From JAJYKN01 sp035516155 (GTDB lineage Bacteria > Nitrospirota > UBA9217): DNA of 45,852 nucleotides. Below, one piece after another: positions 22,892 through 31,675 of the stretch. Position numbers and translations under genes: made by a program. Within the stretch, counting starts at the first letter, position 1. Each line of letters starts with the position of its first letter. Under the pieces are notes generated by a model that worked only from the letters and a program-made list of their open reading frames with translations, was not told where the DNA came from and did not search any database. The DNA is taken from assembly GCA_035516155.1 (NCBI GenBank), contig DATJAP010000025.1:1-45852 (forward strand). Reading direction: 5' to 3'.

Positions 22892-23692
22892 ATGTCCACG
22901 ATCACAATGAAGGAGCTGTTGGAAGCAGGGGTGCACTTCGGCCATCAAGCAAAGCGATGGAACCCCAAGATGAAGAAGTACATATTTGGAGAGCGCAACG
23001 GGATCTATATTATTGACCTCCAAAAAACGCTCAAGTTGTTCAAGGAATCCTACGATTTCGTGCGCACATCCGCTGCCGAAGGGAAGGACATTCTTTTCGT
23101 CGGCACGAAGAAGCAGGCTCAGGACGCCATCACCGAGGAAGCCAAGCGATGCGGCATGTATTACGTTTCCAACCGCTGGCTCGGGGGGATGCTCACGAAT
23201 TTCGCAACCATCCGCAAAAGCATCGACCGGCTCAAGAAAATCGAGAAAATGAAAGAGGACGGCACCTACGACAAACTGACGAAAAAGGAAGTTGCCGGAC
23301 TCGAAAAAGAGCGCACAAAACTGGAAAAAATCCTTTCCGGCATCAAGTCCATGACCCAGCCACCGTCGCTTCTCTTCGTCATTGATCCCCGCAAAGAGAC
23401 AATCGCAGTCCAGGAAGCAAACAAGCTGAATATCCCGGTCGTCGCCGTCGTCGACACGAACTGTGATCCCGACAACATCGATTATGTCATCCCCGGCAAT
23501 GATGATGCGATCCGCGCCATCAGGCTCATGGCCTCCAAGGTGGCAGACGCCGTAATCGAAGGAAGACAATCCATCATGAAAGAACAGGGCGCTGAAATTG
23601 AAGCCGCAAAGGCCTCGGGAGAAGTACAGCCCGCCGCCGTTGAACCCGTGGCTGAAGAAGCAGAAGTCGACACCGATGAGGATGTGGCCTAG
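22892..23692 (+). CDS. rpsB: 30S ribosomal protein S2
   Basis: A late-assembling 30S protein that recruits S1. The 266 residues begin with MKELLEAGVHFGHQAKRWNPKM and include RWLGGMLTNFATIRKSI and LFVIDPRKETIAVQEANKL, all S2 signatures. The last ~35 residues form an acidic, alanine-rich tail. AAAGGAGG precedes the ATG at nine bases. The first gene of rpsB-tsf-pyrH-frr. Confidence 0.98.
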   Translation: MSTITMKELLEAGVHFGHQAKRWNPKMKKYIFGERNGIYIIDLQKTLKLFKESYDFVRTSAAEGKDILFVGTKKQAQDAITEEAKRCGMYYVSNRWLGGMLTNFATIRKSIDRLKKIEKMKEDGTYDKLTKKEVAGLEKERTKLEKILSGIKSMTQPPSLLFVIDPRKETIAVQEANKLNIPVVAVVDTNCDPDNIDYVIPGNDDAIRAIRLMASKVADAVIEGRQSIMKEQGAEIEAAKASGEVQPAAVEPVAEEAEVDTDEDVA

Positions 23693-23736
23693 ACCGCGCC
23701 GGATGTATCGATAATAGAGAAAGGGGTTTTCAAGAA

Positions 23737-24621
23737 ATGGCAACAATATCTGCGAGCACTGTGAAAGATTTGAGAGAAAAAACCGGCGTCGGCATGATGG
23801 AAGCCAAAAAGGCTCTGGAAGAAGCTGGCGGTGATTTTGAAAAGGCAGTCGATATTCTAAGAAAAAAAGGGCTGTCCGCGGCAGCAAAAAAAGCTACACG
23901 GGTTGCCTCGGAGGGAGTAATAACCTCCTCGATCCAGAACTACGGCAAGAGAGGCGTGCTCATCGAAGTCAATAGCGAGACGGATTTTGTCGCGAAGAAT
24001 GAAGACTTCCAGAACTTCGCAAAGGGTCTGGCCGGACTCGTAGCCACTCAGAAGCCCTCGGATGTGGCGGCACTTTCACAGCTGTCACTTGACAGCGTGA
24101 ATGTCGAAGCAAGGCGCAATGCGCTCGTGCAGAAGATTGGTGAAAACATATCAATCCGCCGGTTTGTGTGCTTTGAGACCGAGGGACGGATCGCCATTTA
24201 TCTTCATGGCAACCGTATCGGCGTCATGGTGGATTATACGGGCGGAGATGAGCTGCTTGGCAAAGACATTGCGATGCATATCGCCGCGGCCAACCCTCTG
24301 TTTTTGAGCCGAGAGACCGTGACAGCGGACATACTCGAGCGTGAACGCGCTGTATATGAGGCCCAGGCCAAGGAATCGGGAAAACCTGCGGCAGTTATCG
24401 GCAAAATCGTCGAGGGGAAACTCGAAAAATTCTATACTGACTCCTGCCTTATGGAGCAAGTATATATCAAAGATCCGGACGGCAAGCTCAAGATCAAGGA
24501 TCTTTTAAAGAAAGCCGGCGATAATATTACGCTTAACCGGTTTGTCCGTTACCAACTCGGTGAGGGAATCGAGAAGAAAAAGGAAAACTTTGCAGAGGAA
24601 GTGGCCGCACAGCTCAAGTAG
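23737..24621 (+). CDS. tsf: translation elongation factor Ts
   Basis: Nucleotide exchange factor for EF-Tu. The 294 residues show the UBA-like N-terminus (VKDLREKTGVGMMEAKKALEE), the EF-Tu contact motif ETDFVAKNEDF (near 82-92) and the C-terminal core with LMEQVYIKDPDGK. It has a full-length dimerisation domain, unlike short Thermus-type Ts. It lies 44 bases after rpsB with AAAGGGG upstream of the ATG. Confidence 0.98.
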   Translation: MATISASTVKDLREKTGVGMMEAKKALEEAGGDFEKAVDILRKKGLSAAAKKATRVASEGVITSSIQNYGKRGVLIEVNSETDFVAKNEDFQNFAKGLAGLVATQKPSDVAALSQLSLDSVNVEARRNALVQKIGENISIRRFVCFETEGRIAIYLHGNRIGVMVDYTGGDELLGKDIAMHIAAANPLFLSRETVTADILERERAVYEAQAKESGKPAAVIGKIVEGKLEKFYTDSCLMEQVYIKDPDGKLKIKDLLKKAGDNITLNRFVRYQLGEGIEKKKENFAEEVAAQLK

Positions 24622-24765
24622 TCGGCGGAAACGGGGACCCATCGCTCTGCTGAAATTTCCGGCAATGTCTGCGGCGTCCTTACATGATGGCGTCTCTAAT
24701 CTCATCATGAGACCTTTGCCGCTCCGCATAAAACATCCTTGCCTTTAAATTTTAAAGGTATCGAC

Positions 24766-25494
24766 ATGACACGACCTCGTTACAGACGCATTCTGCTCAA
24801 ACTCTCCGGTGAGGCACTCATGGGAGACCAGGGCTACGGTATCGACCATGCCGTGCTCGATACGATTACATCCGAGATCAAGGAAATCTGCAACCTCGGT
24901 GTCGAGGTCGCCATCGTGATCGGCGGCGGCAATATCTTCCGGGGTCTGTCAGGCGCTGCGAAAGGCATGGAGCGTGCAAGCGCAGACTACATGGGGATGC
25001 TCGCCACGGTCCTGAACGCCCTGGCGCTCCAAAATATCCTTGAGAATAAAGGTGTGGTCACGCGCGTGCAGTCCGCTATTGAGATGCGCGAGCTCGCCGA
25101 GACTTACATCCGCAGACGTGCGGTTCGGCACCTGGAAAAGCGTCGCGTAGTAATTTTCGCGGCAGGGACTGGCAATCCCTACTTCACGACGGACACCGCT
25201 GCCGCGCTGCGGGCCATGGAAATCGGAGCCGAGGTCATAATGAAAGCGACCAAGGTGGACGGGGTATACAGCGCCGACCCCTTGAAGGACAAGACCGCGA
25301 CGAAGTATGAACACCTTACATATAACGACGTCCTTCAGAAAGACCTCCGCGTCATGGATGCAACGGCTATTTCCCTGTGTAAAGACAACAGCCTTCCCAT
25401 TCTCGTATTCAACCTGACCGTCCCGGGCAATATAAAAAAAATCGTGCTGGGCGAAACAATCGGGACGCTCGTAACCGGGAGGAACAATGCTTAG
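24766..25494 (+). CDS. pyrH: uridylate kinase (UMP kinase)
   Basis: ATP-dependent UMP to UDP step of pyrimidine synthesis; amino-acid-kinase fold. The 242 residues have RRILLKLSGEALMG at the N-terminus, IVIGGGNIFRG, and GTGNPYFTTDTAAALRA for substrate binding. ATG 24766 is chosen because AAAGG lies seven bases upstream and the family starts close to RYRRILLKLSGE; a TTG 27 bases upstream would add residues unlike the family. Its stop overlaps frr by eight bases. Confidence 0.97.
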   Translation: MTRPRYRRILLKLSGEALMGDQGYGIDHAVLDTITSEIKEICNLGVEVAIVIGGGNIFRGLSGAAKGMERASADYMGMLATVLNALALQNILENKGVVTRVQSAIEMRELAETYIRRRAVRHLEKRRVVIFAAGTGNPYFTTDTAAALRAMEIGAEVIMKATKVDGVYSADPLKDKTATKYEHLTYNDVLQKDLRVMDATAISLCKDNSLPILVFNLTVPGNIKKIVLGETIGTLVTGRNNA

Positions 25495-26050
25495 CGAGCA
25501 GAAGAAAAAAGCTGAAGAAAAGATGAACAAGGCCCTTGATACGCTGCGGAAGGAATTCGCGACCCTGCGCACGGGCAGAGCATCTCTCGGCATGCTCGAC
25601 GGCATCATGATCGACTATTATGGCACTCCCACTCCACTGAGCCAGGTAGCGAACATGGCCGTGCCTGACCCGCGGACCATCACCATCCAGCCCTGGGAGG
25701 GCAAGATGCTAGGTGAAATCGAAAAAGCCATCCTCAAATCCGATGTGGGCCTTACTCCGGGTAACGACGGAAAAATCATCCGCCTCACCATCCCGCCGCT
25801 GACCGAAGAGCGTCGGCAACAGATCGTTAAACATGCAAAGAAGCTGGCCGAAGACGCTCGTGTCGCGATTCGCAATATCCGCAGAGAAGTGAATGACGAG
25901 ATCAAGAAGAAAGGCAAGGACAAGGAAGCCCACGTTTCCGAGGATGAGACCAAGAAACTGCAGGATGAGATCCAGAAGACGACGGATGCCTATATCAAAA
26001 AAGTCGATGAGCTCCTGGCGCATAAAGAAAAAGAGATCCTGACGGTTTAG
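25487..26050 (+). CDS. frr: ribosome recycling factor
   Basis: It splits post-termination ribosomes together with EF-G. The 187 residues fold as a three-helix bundle plus a small beta domain. Signatures are LRTGRASLGMLDGI near the N-terminus and MLGEIEKAILKSDVGLTPGNDGK, then IRLTIPPLTEERRQ. The ATG lies inside the pyrH end, behind GGAGG in the last pyrH codons, so translation is coupled. It ends the rpsB operon; no clear terminator was found behind it. Confidence 0.98.
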   Translation: MLSEQKKKAEEKMNKALDTLRKEFATLRTGRASLGMLDGIMIDYYGTPTPLSQVANMAVPDPRTITIQPWEGKMLGEIEKAILKSDVGLTPGNDGKIIRLTIPPLTEERRQQIVKHAKKLAEDARVAIRNIRREVNDEIKKKGKDKEAHVSEDETKKLQDEIQKTTDAYIKKVDELLAHKEKEILTV

Positions 26051-26320
26051 TCCACCTCCTCCTTTTTTACTTTCTTCGGAACCCCCTTCGCTTCGACAGA
26101 CAGGGTCTGTTCCCTCTTGAGCCATTCCGTTCTGCATTTCCATAATTATATTCAGATCAATTCCTTCACCCTCCTGCAAAAGCCCCTTGTTGGATGGCGA
26201 ACAATGTGCTGCTGTGCAGGGTAGTGCCGTTACGCACACATCTTCTGCTCGTTGACCATCCCCATGCCGGAGTGTTTACAGCCGGAAAGCGCTGTTGTCG
26301 AGCGGCATCAGGCTCAAGCT

Positions 26321-27453
26321 CTACTCAACTTCGCTTAGTTCTCCCGACAACTGATACGTTTTCATGAACTTCCTGTCGATATAGTTCTTGAGCCGCATCG
26401 CGATCCTGCCGCGCCAGATCACGTCTCCGCGCAGTAGAAGACCAGTTCCATCCCCGAGGTTGAAAATGAGAAGAAACTGTTTTTGCGGCCGGTAAATCTT
26501 GAGGGGCCCATTCTCCAGAGACTGAAGAATATTATGAAAGAGAATCGGGTTTTCGCGCACGGCATAGACCCCGATCTTTGCCAATTGTTGGTCTTTGAAG
26601 TCAACACAGTCGCCTCCGCAAAACAGCTCTGGGCGTGCGATGCTCTGGAGATGCGCATTAACGAGGAGGCCACCAGTTTTCCCCGATGGAAGGCCTGATT
26701 CTTTGAAGAGCGGAGGCGGCTCGACTCCTGTGGCGACGAAGCAGGTGTCGAAAGCCATGGTCTTGCCTGTAGACAACCTGACTGATCCATCTTCGATTGC
26801 AGCTGCTTTTACCCCGTCCAGAACGGCAATTCCCCGTTCTTCCAGGGATGCCCTGGCAATCCCGGATGCCTTATCCGGGAACCCATTGAGCAGTCTCCGC
26901 CCCGGAACAACGGTGATGCGCGCTGTTCTGCCGAGGCCGTTCACGAGCTTCCAGACATTGCCCGCGATTTCAAGACCCGACGGGCCGCCACCAATGACGA
27001 GGATATCCGGTAGCTTATCGGAAGCCAGACTGGTTATGAAATATCGGGCTTTCAGGAGATTGGTGATCGGCTTAACGGGAAAAACGTTCTCCCTTGCTAC
27101 GGACAGCCTTTCCAGTGCCACAGTGCTACCGATGTTGAATGATGCAACATCATAGGCCACTTCACCGCCTCTACTGAGCCTCAGGGTTCGTTTATTAACG
27201 TTGACGGCAACGACAGCATCACGATGAATGTTGCGGCCCGTGATTCGACAAGTTTCCTGATGTGAAATCGGATGTCCTGCGGCGTATACAGGCCCGAAAG
27301 AATCCCGGGCCCCATACCGGAGTAGTAATGGTAAGGTAAAGGGCTGACGACCGTTACGTGGTGTCCGCGTTTCACGAATTCATCGCAGCGCGCCAGCACC
27401 ATAAGATGAGCATGGCCCGCAACGACAATAACAAGATGTTTGTTTAAGCTCAT
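26321..27453 (-). pseudogene. FAD/NAD(P)-dependent oxidoreductase (NDH-2-like) split by a frameshift
   Basis: Two frames give one protein of about 377 residues. The N-terminal part (start ATG 27453) has the FAD-binding GHAHL segment and PYHYYSGMGPGILSG. The C-terminal part has the second nucleotide-binding motif VIGGGPSGLEIAGN and the FAD contact GGDCVDF. The frame breaks near 27220-27226: adding one base after ...ATFI would continue as RDAVVAVNVNKRTLRL into the second frame. Intact relatives transfer electrons from NAD(P)H to quinone or an unknown acceptor. The reading frame is otherwise undamaged, so the mutation is recent or a sequencing error. Confidence 0.85.
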
Positions 27454-27734
27454 TTGTATTTTTATTGTAGCACATGCTTTTCATTCGGCGAGACGAGAGT
27501 ACTCTGTTTAAGTCGCAAGATCTGATAGTTAGACCTGATCGGACATTCAACGCAGAGATAAAGGGCAACCGTGCTCATTGATACTATCAAAATAAGCCGA
27601 TGGCCTTCTGGCAGCAGCGATAATTTAGAATCAGGTGTAAGCGGTCGCCACGGCGCCCTTCGGCGAATTCATTAAAATTAGCAAACATATATATGATTAT
27701 TAAGAAATTTTATGAGACCGTTCCGGGTTTTTTC
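27454..27734. other. intergenic region between divergent units
   Basis: It separates the minus-strand oxidoreductase from atpB. No gene supported. A TACAAT box on the minus strand 9-14 bases before the oxidoreductase start region may be its -10, with no clear -35. Confidence 0.45.
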
Positions 27735-27777
27735 TTGACAAAAAACAGGGGTTCCTGTAAATTTTTCCGAGTATAAT
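27735..27777 (+). promoter_or_regulatory. atpB promoter region
   Basis: A perfect TTGACA (27735-27740) is followed after 17 bases by TAAATT (27758-27763). A perfect TATAAT sits further on at 27772-27777, 24 bases before the atpB ATG. Two overlapping promoters, or a shifted -10, are possible. Confidence 0.55.
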
Positions 27778-27800
27778 ACCCGTCTCAAGGAGCGTAGATT

Positions 27801-28499
27801 ATGAAAGAAGGTCCGCTGCTTTTACATATCATTAATATTCCCCACTTAAACGAAACGGCCCAGGTCAATGTCACCTATACGTGGTTTGCCATGGCTTTGA
27901 TCATAGGACTGGCGCTGGCAGCGCGCTTTACGCTGAGAAAAACCGCCCCCACCGGATTTCAGAATTTCTTCGAGGTCATCATTAGCGGTCTGGAAAACTA
28001 TATCGAGGAAATCATGGGGCCTGAGGGGAAACATTATTTCACGCTCATCGCAAGCCTCTTTATTTTCATTCTGGTATGTAATCTTCTCGGCCTCATACCC
28101 GGTTTTGACTCACCCACGGCCAATTGGAATACCACTCTGGCCTTGGCGCTCTGCTCATTCGCGGCTACGCACTATATCGGTATCAAGCGGCACGGAGTCG
28201 GATACATCAAGCACTTCTTCGGCCCCATGTGGGTGCTCGCGCCACTCATGTTCATCATCGAGGTCATCAGCCATCTGGCCCGCGTGCTCTCCCTGTCCAT
28301 TCGTCTCTTCGGCAACATGATTGCAAAGCACACGCTTCTTCTCGTCCTAGCTTTGCTCGCCCCTTATATTGCGCCGGTCCCGATCCTCGGGCTTGGTCTG
28401 CTGGTCTCTTTTGTGCAGGCCGGCGTTTTCACGCTTCTGACCATGCTGTATCTTTCAGGATCCATCGAAGAAGCTCACATCGGCGGTGAGCACCACTAA
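27801..28499 (+). CDS. atpB: F0F1 ATP synthase subunit a
   Basis: The membrane subunit that forms the two ion half-channels against the c-ring. It has 232 residues with five to six hydrophobic helices. The essential arginine lies in LSLSIRLFGNM, and LGLIPG and the final FTLLTMLYLSGSIEEAH are family signatures. AAGGAG lies nine bases before the ATG. Only atpE follows. Subunits b, delta and F1 are elsewhere, a split seen in Geobacter-like and some other genomes. No atpI lies upstream. Confidence 0.97.
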   Translation: MKEGPLLLHIINIPHLNETAQVNVTYTWFAMALIIGLALAARFTLRKTAPTGFQNFFEVIISGLENYIEEIMGPEGKHYFTLIASLFIFILVCNLLGLIPGFDSPTANWNTTLALALCSFAATHYIGIKRHGVGYIKHFFGPMWVLAPLMFIIEVISHLARVLSLSIRLFGNMIAKHTLLLVLALLAPYIAPVPILGLGLLVSFVQAGVFTLLTMLYLSGSIEEAHIGGEHH

Positions 28500-28611
28500 A
28501 TATCATTGACCCCTGGGACCGAAATTCCTTCCTGTGGAGGGAGTCCCCGGGAGGTAGCGCCCCGGCACGATTCCGGACTGAATTTTCATTTTTGAAGAAA
28601 GGAGGCAAACA

Positions 28612-28968
28612 ATGAAAAAGTTTTCTGCAATCATGCTCCTGGTTCTGGGCCTTGTGCTGTTGGCGTCAGCAGTTTTCGCAGCTGAAACCGCGGCAGCTCC
28701 AGCCGCGGCTCCTGATGCGGGTAAATTCGCTTTCTTCGGCACCGTTGCGGCGGCTTCAGCTATCGGCATCGGTATTGCCGCCCTGGGCACCGGCATCGGC
28801 ATGGGCTTAGGCATCGGCAGGGCGGTCGAAGGTATCGCCCGTAACCCCGAGGCATCGGGAAAGATCATGACCACCATGATCGTGGGTCTGGCCCTGATCG
28901 AATCGCTGGCCATTTACACGCTTGTTGTGGTGCTCATTCTTCTCTATGCAAAACCCTTCGGTGTGTAA
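28612..28968 (+). CDS. atpE: F0F1 ATP synthase subunit c, with N-terminal signal-like extension
   Basis: The rotor-ring proteolipid. The 118 residues exceed the usual 70-90. Residues 1-24 look like a cleavable signal peptide (KK, hydrophobic core, A-x-A type site VFA), followed by an Ala/Pro linker and the two-helix hairpin. The ion-binding carboxylate is E97, with S98 and Y102 as in Na+-type rings. However, the Q32 position of the Ilyobacter Na+ ring is M64 here, so proton coupling is more likely. AGGAGG lies six bases before the ATG, and a strong terminator follows. Confidence 0.95.
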   Translation: MKKFSAIMLLVLGLVLLASAVFAAETAAAPAAAPDAGKFAFFGTVAAASAIGIGIAALGTGIGMGLGIGRAVEGIARNPEASGKIMTTMIVGLALIESLAIYTLVVVLILLYAKPFGV

Positions 28969-28990
28969 CGCCTGTCGCGCCATTTCCGCA

Positions 28991-29030
28991 CAAACAAAGG
29001 GACGGCTCCTGGGCCGTCCCTTTGTTTGTT
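28991..29030 (+). terminator. intrinsic terminator of atpBE
   Basis: A 16-bp perfect stem (28991-29006 with 29013-29028) around the core GGGACGGC, six-base loop, followed by TT. The AAACAAA/TTTGTTT outer part supplies the T-tract. Confidence 0.85.
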
Positions 29031-29142
29031 AGCCTTAAAAAAACTTACTCGAAGCTCTCAGGCGACACATCTATAATGTCGTACACCCCTCCCCTTCACC
29101 ATCGACGACACAGACCGTGCATACTTCAGCTTACCCTTTTCC

Positions 29143-29589
29143 TTACGCAACTTTTTTCTCACCCGTGCTTTCACCAAGGACTCTAACTTCCCCTCCGACC
29201 CTGGCGTTGCCCAGGATTCTTGCATTCCCTCCGACCTCGGCCCTGTCGGACACCTCGGAAAAACCGCTTACAACGGCATATCCATAGACGCTGGCGAATC
29301 CATAAATCTTGGCATCGCCCGAAACTTTCGCATTGCCAAAAACCTTTGCATTGCCGAAAATCTCGGCCCTGCCACTAACCTCGGCCTTGTCGAATATCCA
29401 TGCGTTCCCGAAAATGAATACCTCACCACTCAGCTTGCAATGACCACAGATTTTCGCAAAGGGACCGACATACACGCTGTCCTCGACCTGCGCGTGCTCG
29501 GCAACCATGCCGCCCCCATTTGAATGGTGGTGATACTTTATGCCGTCGATCTCCACGACCGGTGCCGTTGACAATACCTTGATATCCAT
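29143..29589 (-). CDS. left-handed beta-helix (hexapeptide-like) repeat protein
   Basis: 148 residues. After ~35 residues, about 17 near-regular six-residue turns follow (patterns such as AEVSGRAEIFGNAKVFGNA). A small hydrophobic residue sits at every sixth position and G/N at turns, the pattern of a left-handed parallel beta-helix. It lacks the catalytic His and other features of hexapeptide acyltransferases, so a structural or binding role is likelier. Similar repeat proteins are common in phages and accessory genomes. The ribosome site is exceptional: GGAGGTGATC, a 10-base match to the 16S anti-SD, two bases before the ATG. It is monocistronic and convergent with atpE. Confidence 0.8.
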   Translation of the reverse strand: MDIKVLSTAPVVEIDGIKYHHHSNGGGMVAEHAQVEDSVYVGPFAKICGHCKLSGEVFIFGNAWIFDKAEVSGRAEIFGNAKVFGNAKVSGDAKIYGFASVYGYAVVSGFSEVSDRAEVGGNARILGNARVGGEVRVLGESTGEKKVA

Positions 29590-29862
29590 AGATCACCTCC
29601 GACCTATACAAAATATAAATTTTTTCTTATTTTTTCCTTCTGCTGATCGCAAAGATAATCACTCTCAGGGATCTCAAATGACCGCTCTATATCATTTAAA
29701 TCATAACCGACAGGCAACACTTTGTCAAATAGGCCTACTTTCTATCAAATAAGGGTTTGAAAGGGTCTAGAAAGTTCGTTTTTTCGTCTTTCACTCGGTC
29801 AACCTGCCATAATCATGGCACTTTTGGCATTTTCATGAGATCTGTCTGTCCATAAATTTGCT
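29590..29862. other. intergenic region between divergent genes
   Basis: AT-rich. No ORF with support. It should hold the promoter of the minus-strand beta-helix gene (TATATT/TATAGG boxes near 29605-29615), without a recognisable -35. Confidence 0.45.
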
Positions 29863-29890
29863 TTTGATTCAACGAATTATTTGCTATAAT
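29863..29890 (+). promoter_or_regulatory. candidate gltX promoter
   Basis: A perfect TATAAT (29885-29890) preceded by TTTGAT/TTGATT at 29863-29869 with a 15-16-base spacer. The leader to gltX would be about 95 bases. Confidence 0.4.
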
Positions 29891-29990
29891 GTTGCCCTAT
29901 CATGATTCATCGTTTAGCAGTATTGACATCCTCCCCGGTCCGAGATGCCAAAGCTTTACGTCGCGGATGGTAAAAGGAGTTTATTGACCA

Positions 29991-31406
29991 ATGAGTTCTA
30001 CCGGCAATGTACGAGTCCGCTTTGCTCCTAGCCCCACTGGCGCACTGCATATCGGCGGCGTCCGCACCGCACTGTTCAACTGGCTCTTCGCACGTCATTT
30101 CGGAGGAAAATTCATATTAAGAATCGAGGATACAGACAAGACGCGGTCCACCGATGAGTCGATCAAGATAATCCTGGACGGAATGAAGTGGCTTGGACTT
30201 AATTGGGATGAAGGGCCTTTCCGCCAGACCGATCGCATGGACATCTATCGAAGCCATGTCGACAAGCTCCTCAAGGAAGGCAAGGCATACTATTGCTATT
30301 GCACACCTGTGGAGCTAGAGGCCAGGAGAAAGCTTGCGATGGCCGCGGGCAAACCGCCCAAGTATGACCGAAAGTGCCGCTCTCTATCGGCTCCGGTGTC
30401 GGGAATAACGCCAGCGGTGCGATTCCTGTCTTCAGATGAGGGACAGACGATCGTGCGGGACCTTATTCGCGGTCCCGTGACGTTCGAGAACCAGCAGCTC
30501 GATGACTTGATCATACTGCGTTCCGACGGACTGCCCACATACAACTTTGCCGTGGTCGTGGACGATGTGACGATGAATATTTCTCACGTAATTCGCGGCG
30601 ATGACCACTTGAACAATACGCCCCGACAGATTCAACTCTACCATGCTTTCGGTTACGAACCCCCTCAGTTCGCGCACCTTCCCATGATTCTCGGCTCGGA
30701 CAAAACCAAACTTTCAAAACGCCACGGCGCTACGGCGGTCACGGAATACATTGACCTAGGCTATCTACCCGAGGCGCTTGTGAATTACCTTGCCCGTCTT
30801 GGCTGGTCGTATGGAGACCAGGAAATATTCCAGCTCGGGGAGCTGATAGAAAACTTTTCGCTTGAAAACGTCGGCAAGGCACCCTCGGTATTCAACCCGG
30901 AAAAGCTGCTCTGGCTGAACCATCACTACATTCAGCAGGCGGACCCGGGACGTCTTGCCAGCCTGCTGATCGAACTCCTGAAAAAGGATGATATCATTGT
31001 CGCAGGCGGAGAATTGGACCAGGAGTGGCTTAAAAAACTCGTCAAGATCCTGACTGAGCGGAGTCACACGCTTGTCGAGATGAAAACCGGCGCAATCCCC
31101 TTTTTCGTTGAAAAAATAACAATAGATCAGAAGGCTAAAATGAAGCATTTAACGCCAGACGTCTTTCCGCTTCTGTCTGAACTTGCAGCGCGGTTAAATT
31201 CCGTCGATCCCTTTACGCATGCGGAAATCGAAAAAGTGTTCAACGCCATGGTGTCCGAAAAAGGAATCAAGCTCGGCAAGCTCGCACAACCTGCGCGTGT
31301 GGCCCTGACAGGCGGCACCGTAAGCCCCGGCATCTACGACGTCATTGAAGTGATGGGCAAACAAAAAACGATCCGCAGGATAAACGCAGCGGTTGAGGCA
31401 ACGTGA
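29991..31406 (+). CDS. gltX: glutamyl-tRNA synthetase
   Basis: Class I synthetase that charges tRNA-Glu. The 471 residues start with VRVRFAPSPTGALHIGGVRT, holding the HIGH-type motif at residues 20-23. The KMSKS-type loop TKLSKRHG lies near residue 240, and RGDDHLNNTPRQ and LPTYNFA are catalytic-core signatures. The C-terminal helical domain reads the anticodon. Whether it also charges tRNA-Gln (no gatCAB or glnS here) is unknown. AAGGAG lies 11 bases before the ATG. Confidence 0.97.
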   Translation: MSSTGNVRVRFAPSPTGALHIGGVRTALFNWLFARHFGGKFILRIEDTDKTRSTDESIKIILDGMKWLGLNWDEGPFRQTDRMDIYRSHVDKLLKEGKAYYCYCTPVELEARRKLAMAAGKPPKYDRKCRSLSAPVSGITPAVRFLSSDEGQTIVRDLIRGPVTFENQQLDDLIILRSDGLPTYNFAVVVDDVTMNISHVIRGDDHLNNTPRQIQLYHAFGYEPPQFAHLPMILGSDKTKLSKRHGATAVTEYIDLGYLPEALVNYLARLGWSYGDQEIFQLGELIENFSLENVGKAPSVFNPEKLLWLNHHYIQQADPGRLASLLIELLKKDDIIVAGGELDQEWLKKLVKILTERSHTLVEMKTGAIPFFVEKITIDQKAKMKHLTPDVFPLLSELAARLNSVDPFTHAEIEKVFNAMVSEKGIKLGKLAQPARVALTGGTVSPGIYDVIEVMGKQKTIRRINAAVEAT

Positions 31407-31454
31407 CGACGATCTGAGATCTGAGGTCCCGATACTGCAAGAACGGAACTTGTT

Positions 31455-31670
31455 AATCACACCTTGTCATTGCTGTCCAAAATAAGCGTTAAATCCTCAT
31501 TTTGGACGAGACAAGCCGGTGATGTGGAGAGATAATGAACAGCGGGAGAATTCATCAGCGTCGTCCTTTCGGTAAAGCTGACAGTCCAAGCCGCACCGGA
31601 GCGTCAGCGGTTCACAGCGCATTTTGTTCATCCTGAAGCCGGGCCGCCCGTCGGGGCGGCTTATTTTTTT
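31455..31670 (+). ncRNA. candidate structured RNA or attenuator between gltX and the DUF402 gene
   Basis: Nested stems: GTCCAAAAT/ATTTTGGAC (31475-31483 with 31499-31507) stacked under CTTGTC/GACAAG (31463-31468 with 31510-31515). A closing stem ATGAACA-GCG pairs with CGC-bulge-TGTTCAT (31535-31544 with 31618-31631). Inside it, GCTGAC/GTCAGC (31577-31582 with 31603-31608) carries an inner TCC/GGA pair. The RNA ends in an intrinsic terminator (31643-31670). The terminator stops six bases before the next start codon, as in a cis-acting attenuator or riboswitch, but a free small RNA is equally possible. No known family (6S, SRP, tmRNA, common riboswitches) matches by eye. Confidence 0.4.
31643..31670 (+). 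terminator. intrinsic terminator directly before the DUF402 gene
   Basis: A 7-bp GC stem (GCCGCCC with GGGCGGC), GTCG loop, followed by TTATTTTTTT. It lies 237 bases after gltX and ends six bases before ATG 31676. Confidence 0.85.
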
Positions 31671-31675
31671 AAAGA

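Noticed and set aside
22790..23887. A 365-codon open frame on the minus strand
   Set aside because: Antisense shadow of rpsB and the start of tsf, rich in Phe, His and Cys without domain features.
29800..29840. Sigma54-like GG...GC pattern (GGCACTTTTGGC)
   Set aside because: The GG-GC spacing is eight bases instead of ten, and no activator site or suitable gene distance was seen.
29923..29936. TTGACATCCTCCCC, reminiscent of IS200/IS605 element ends
   Set aside because: No transposase relic, hairpin or partner end nearby; it lies in the gltX leader.
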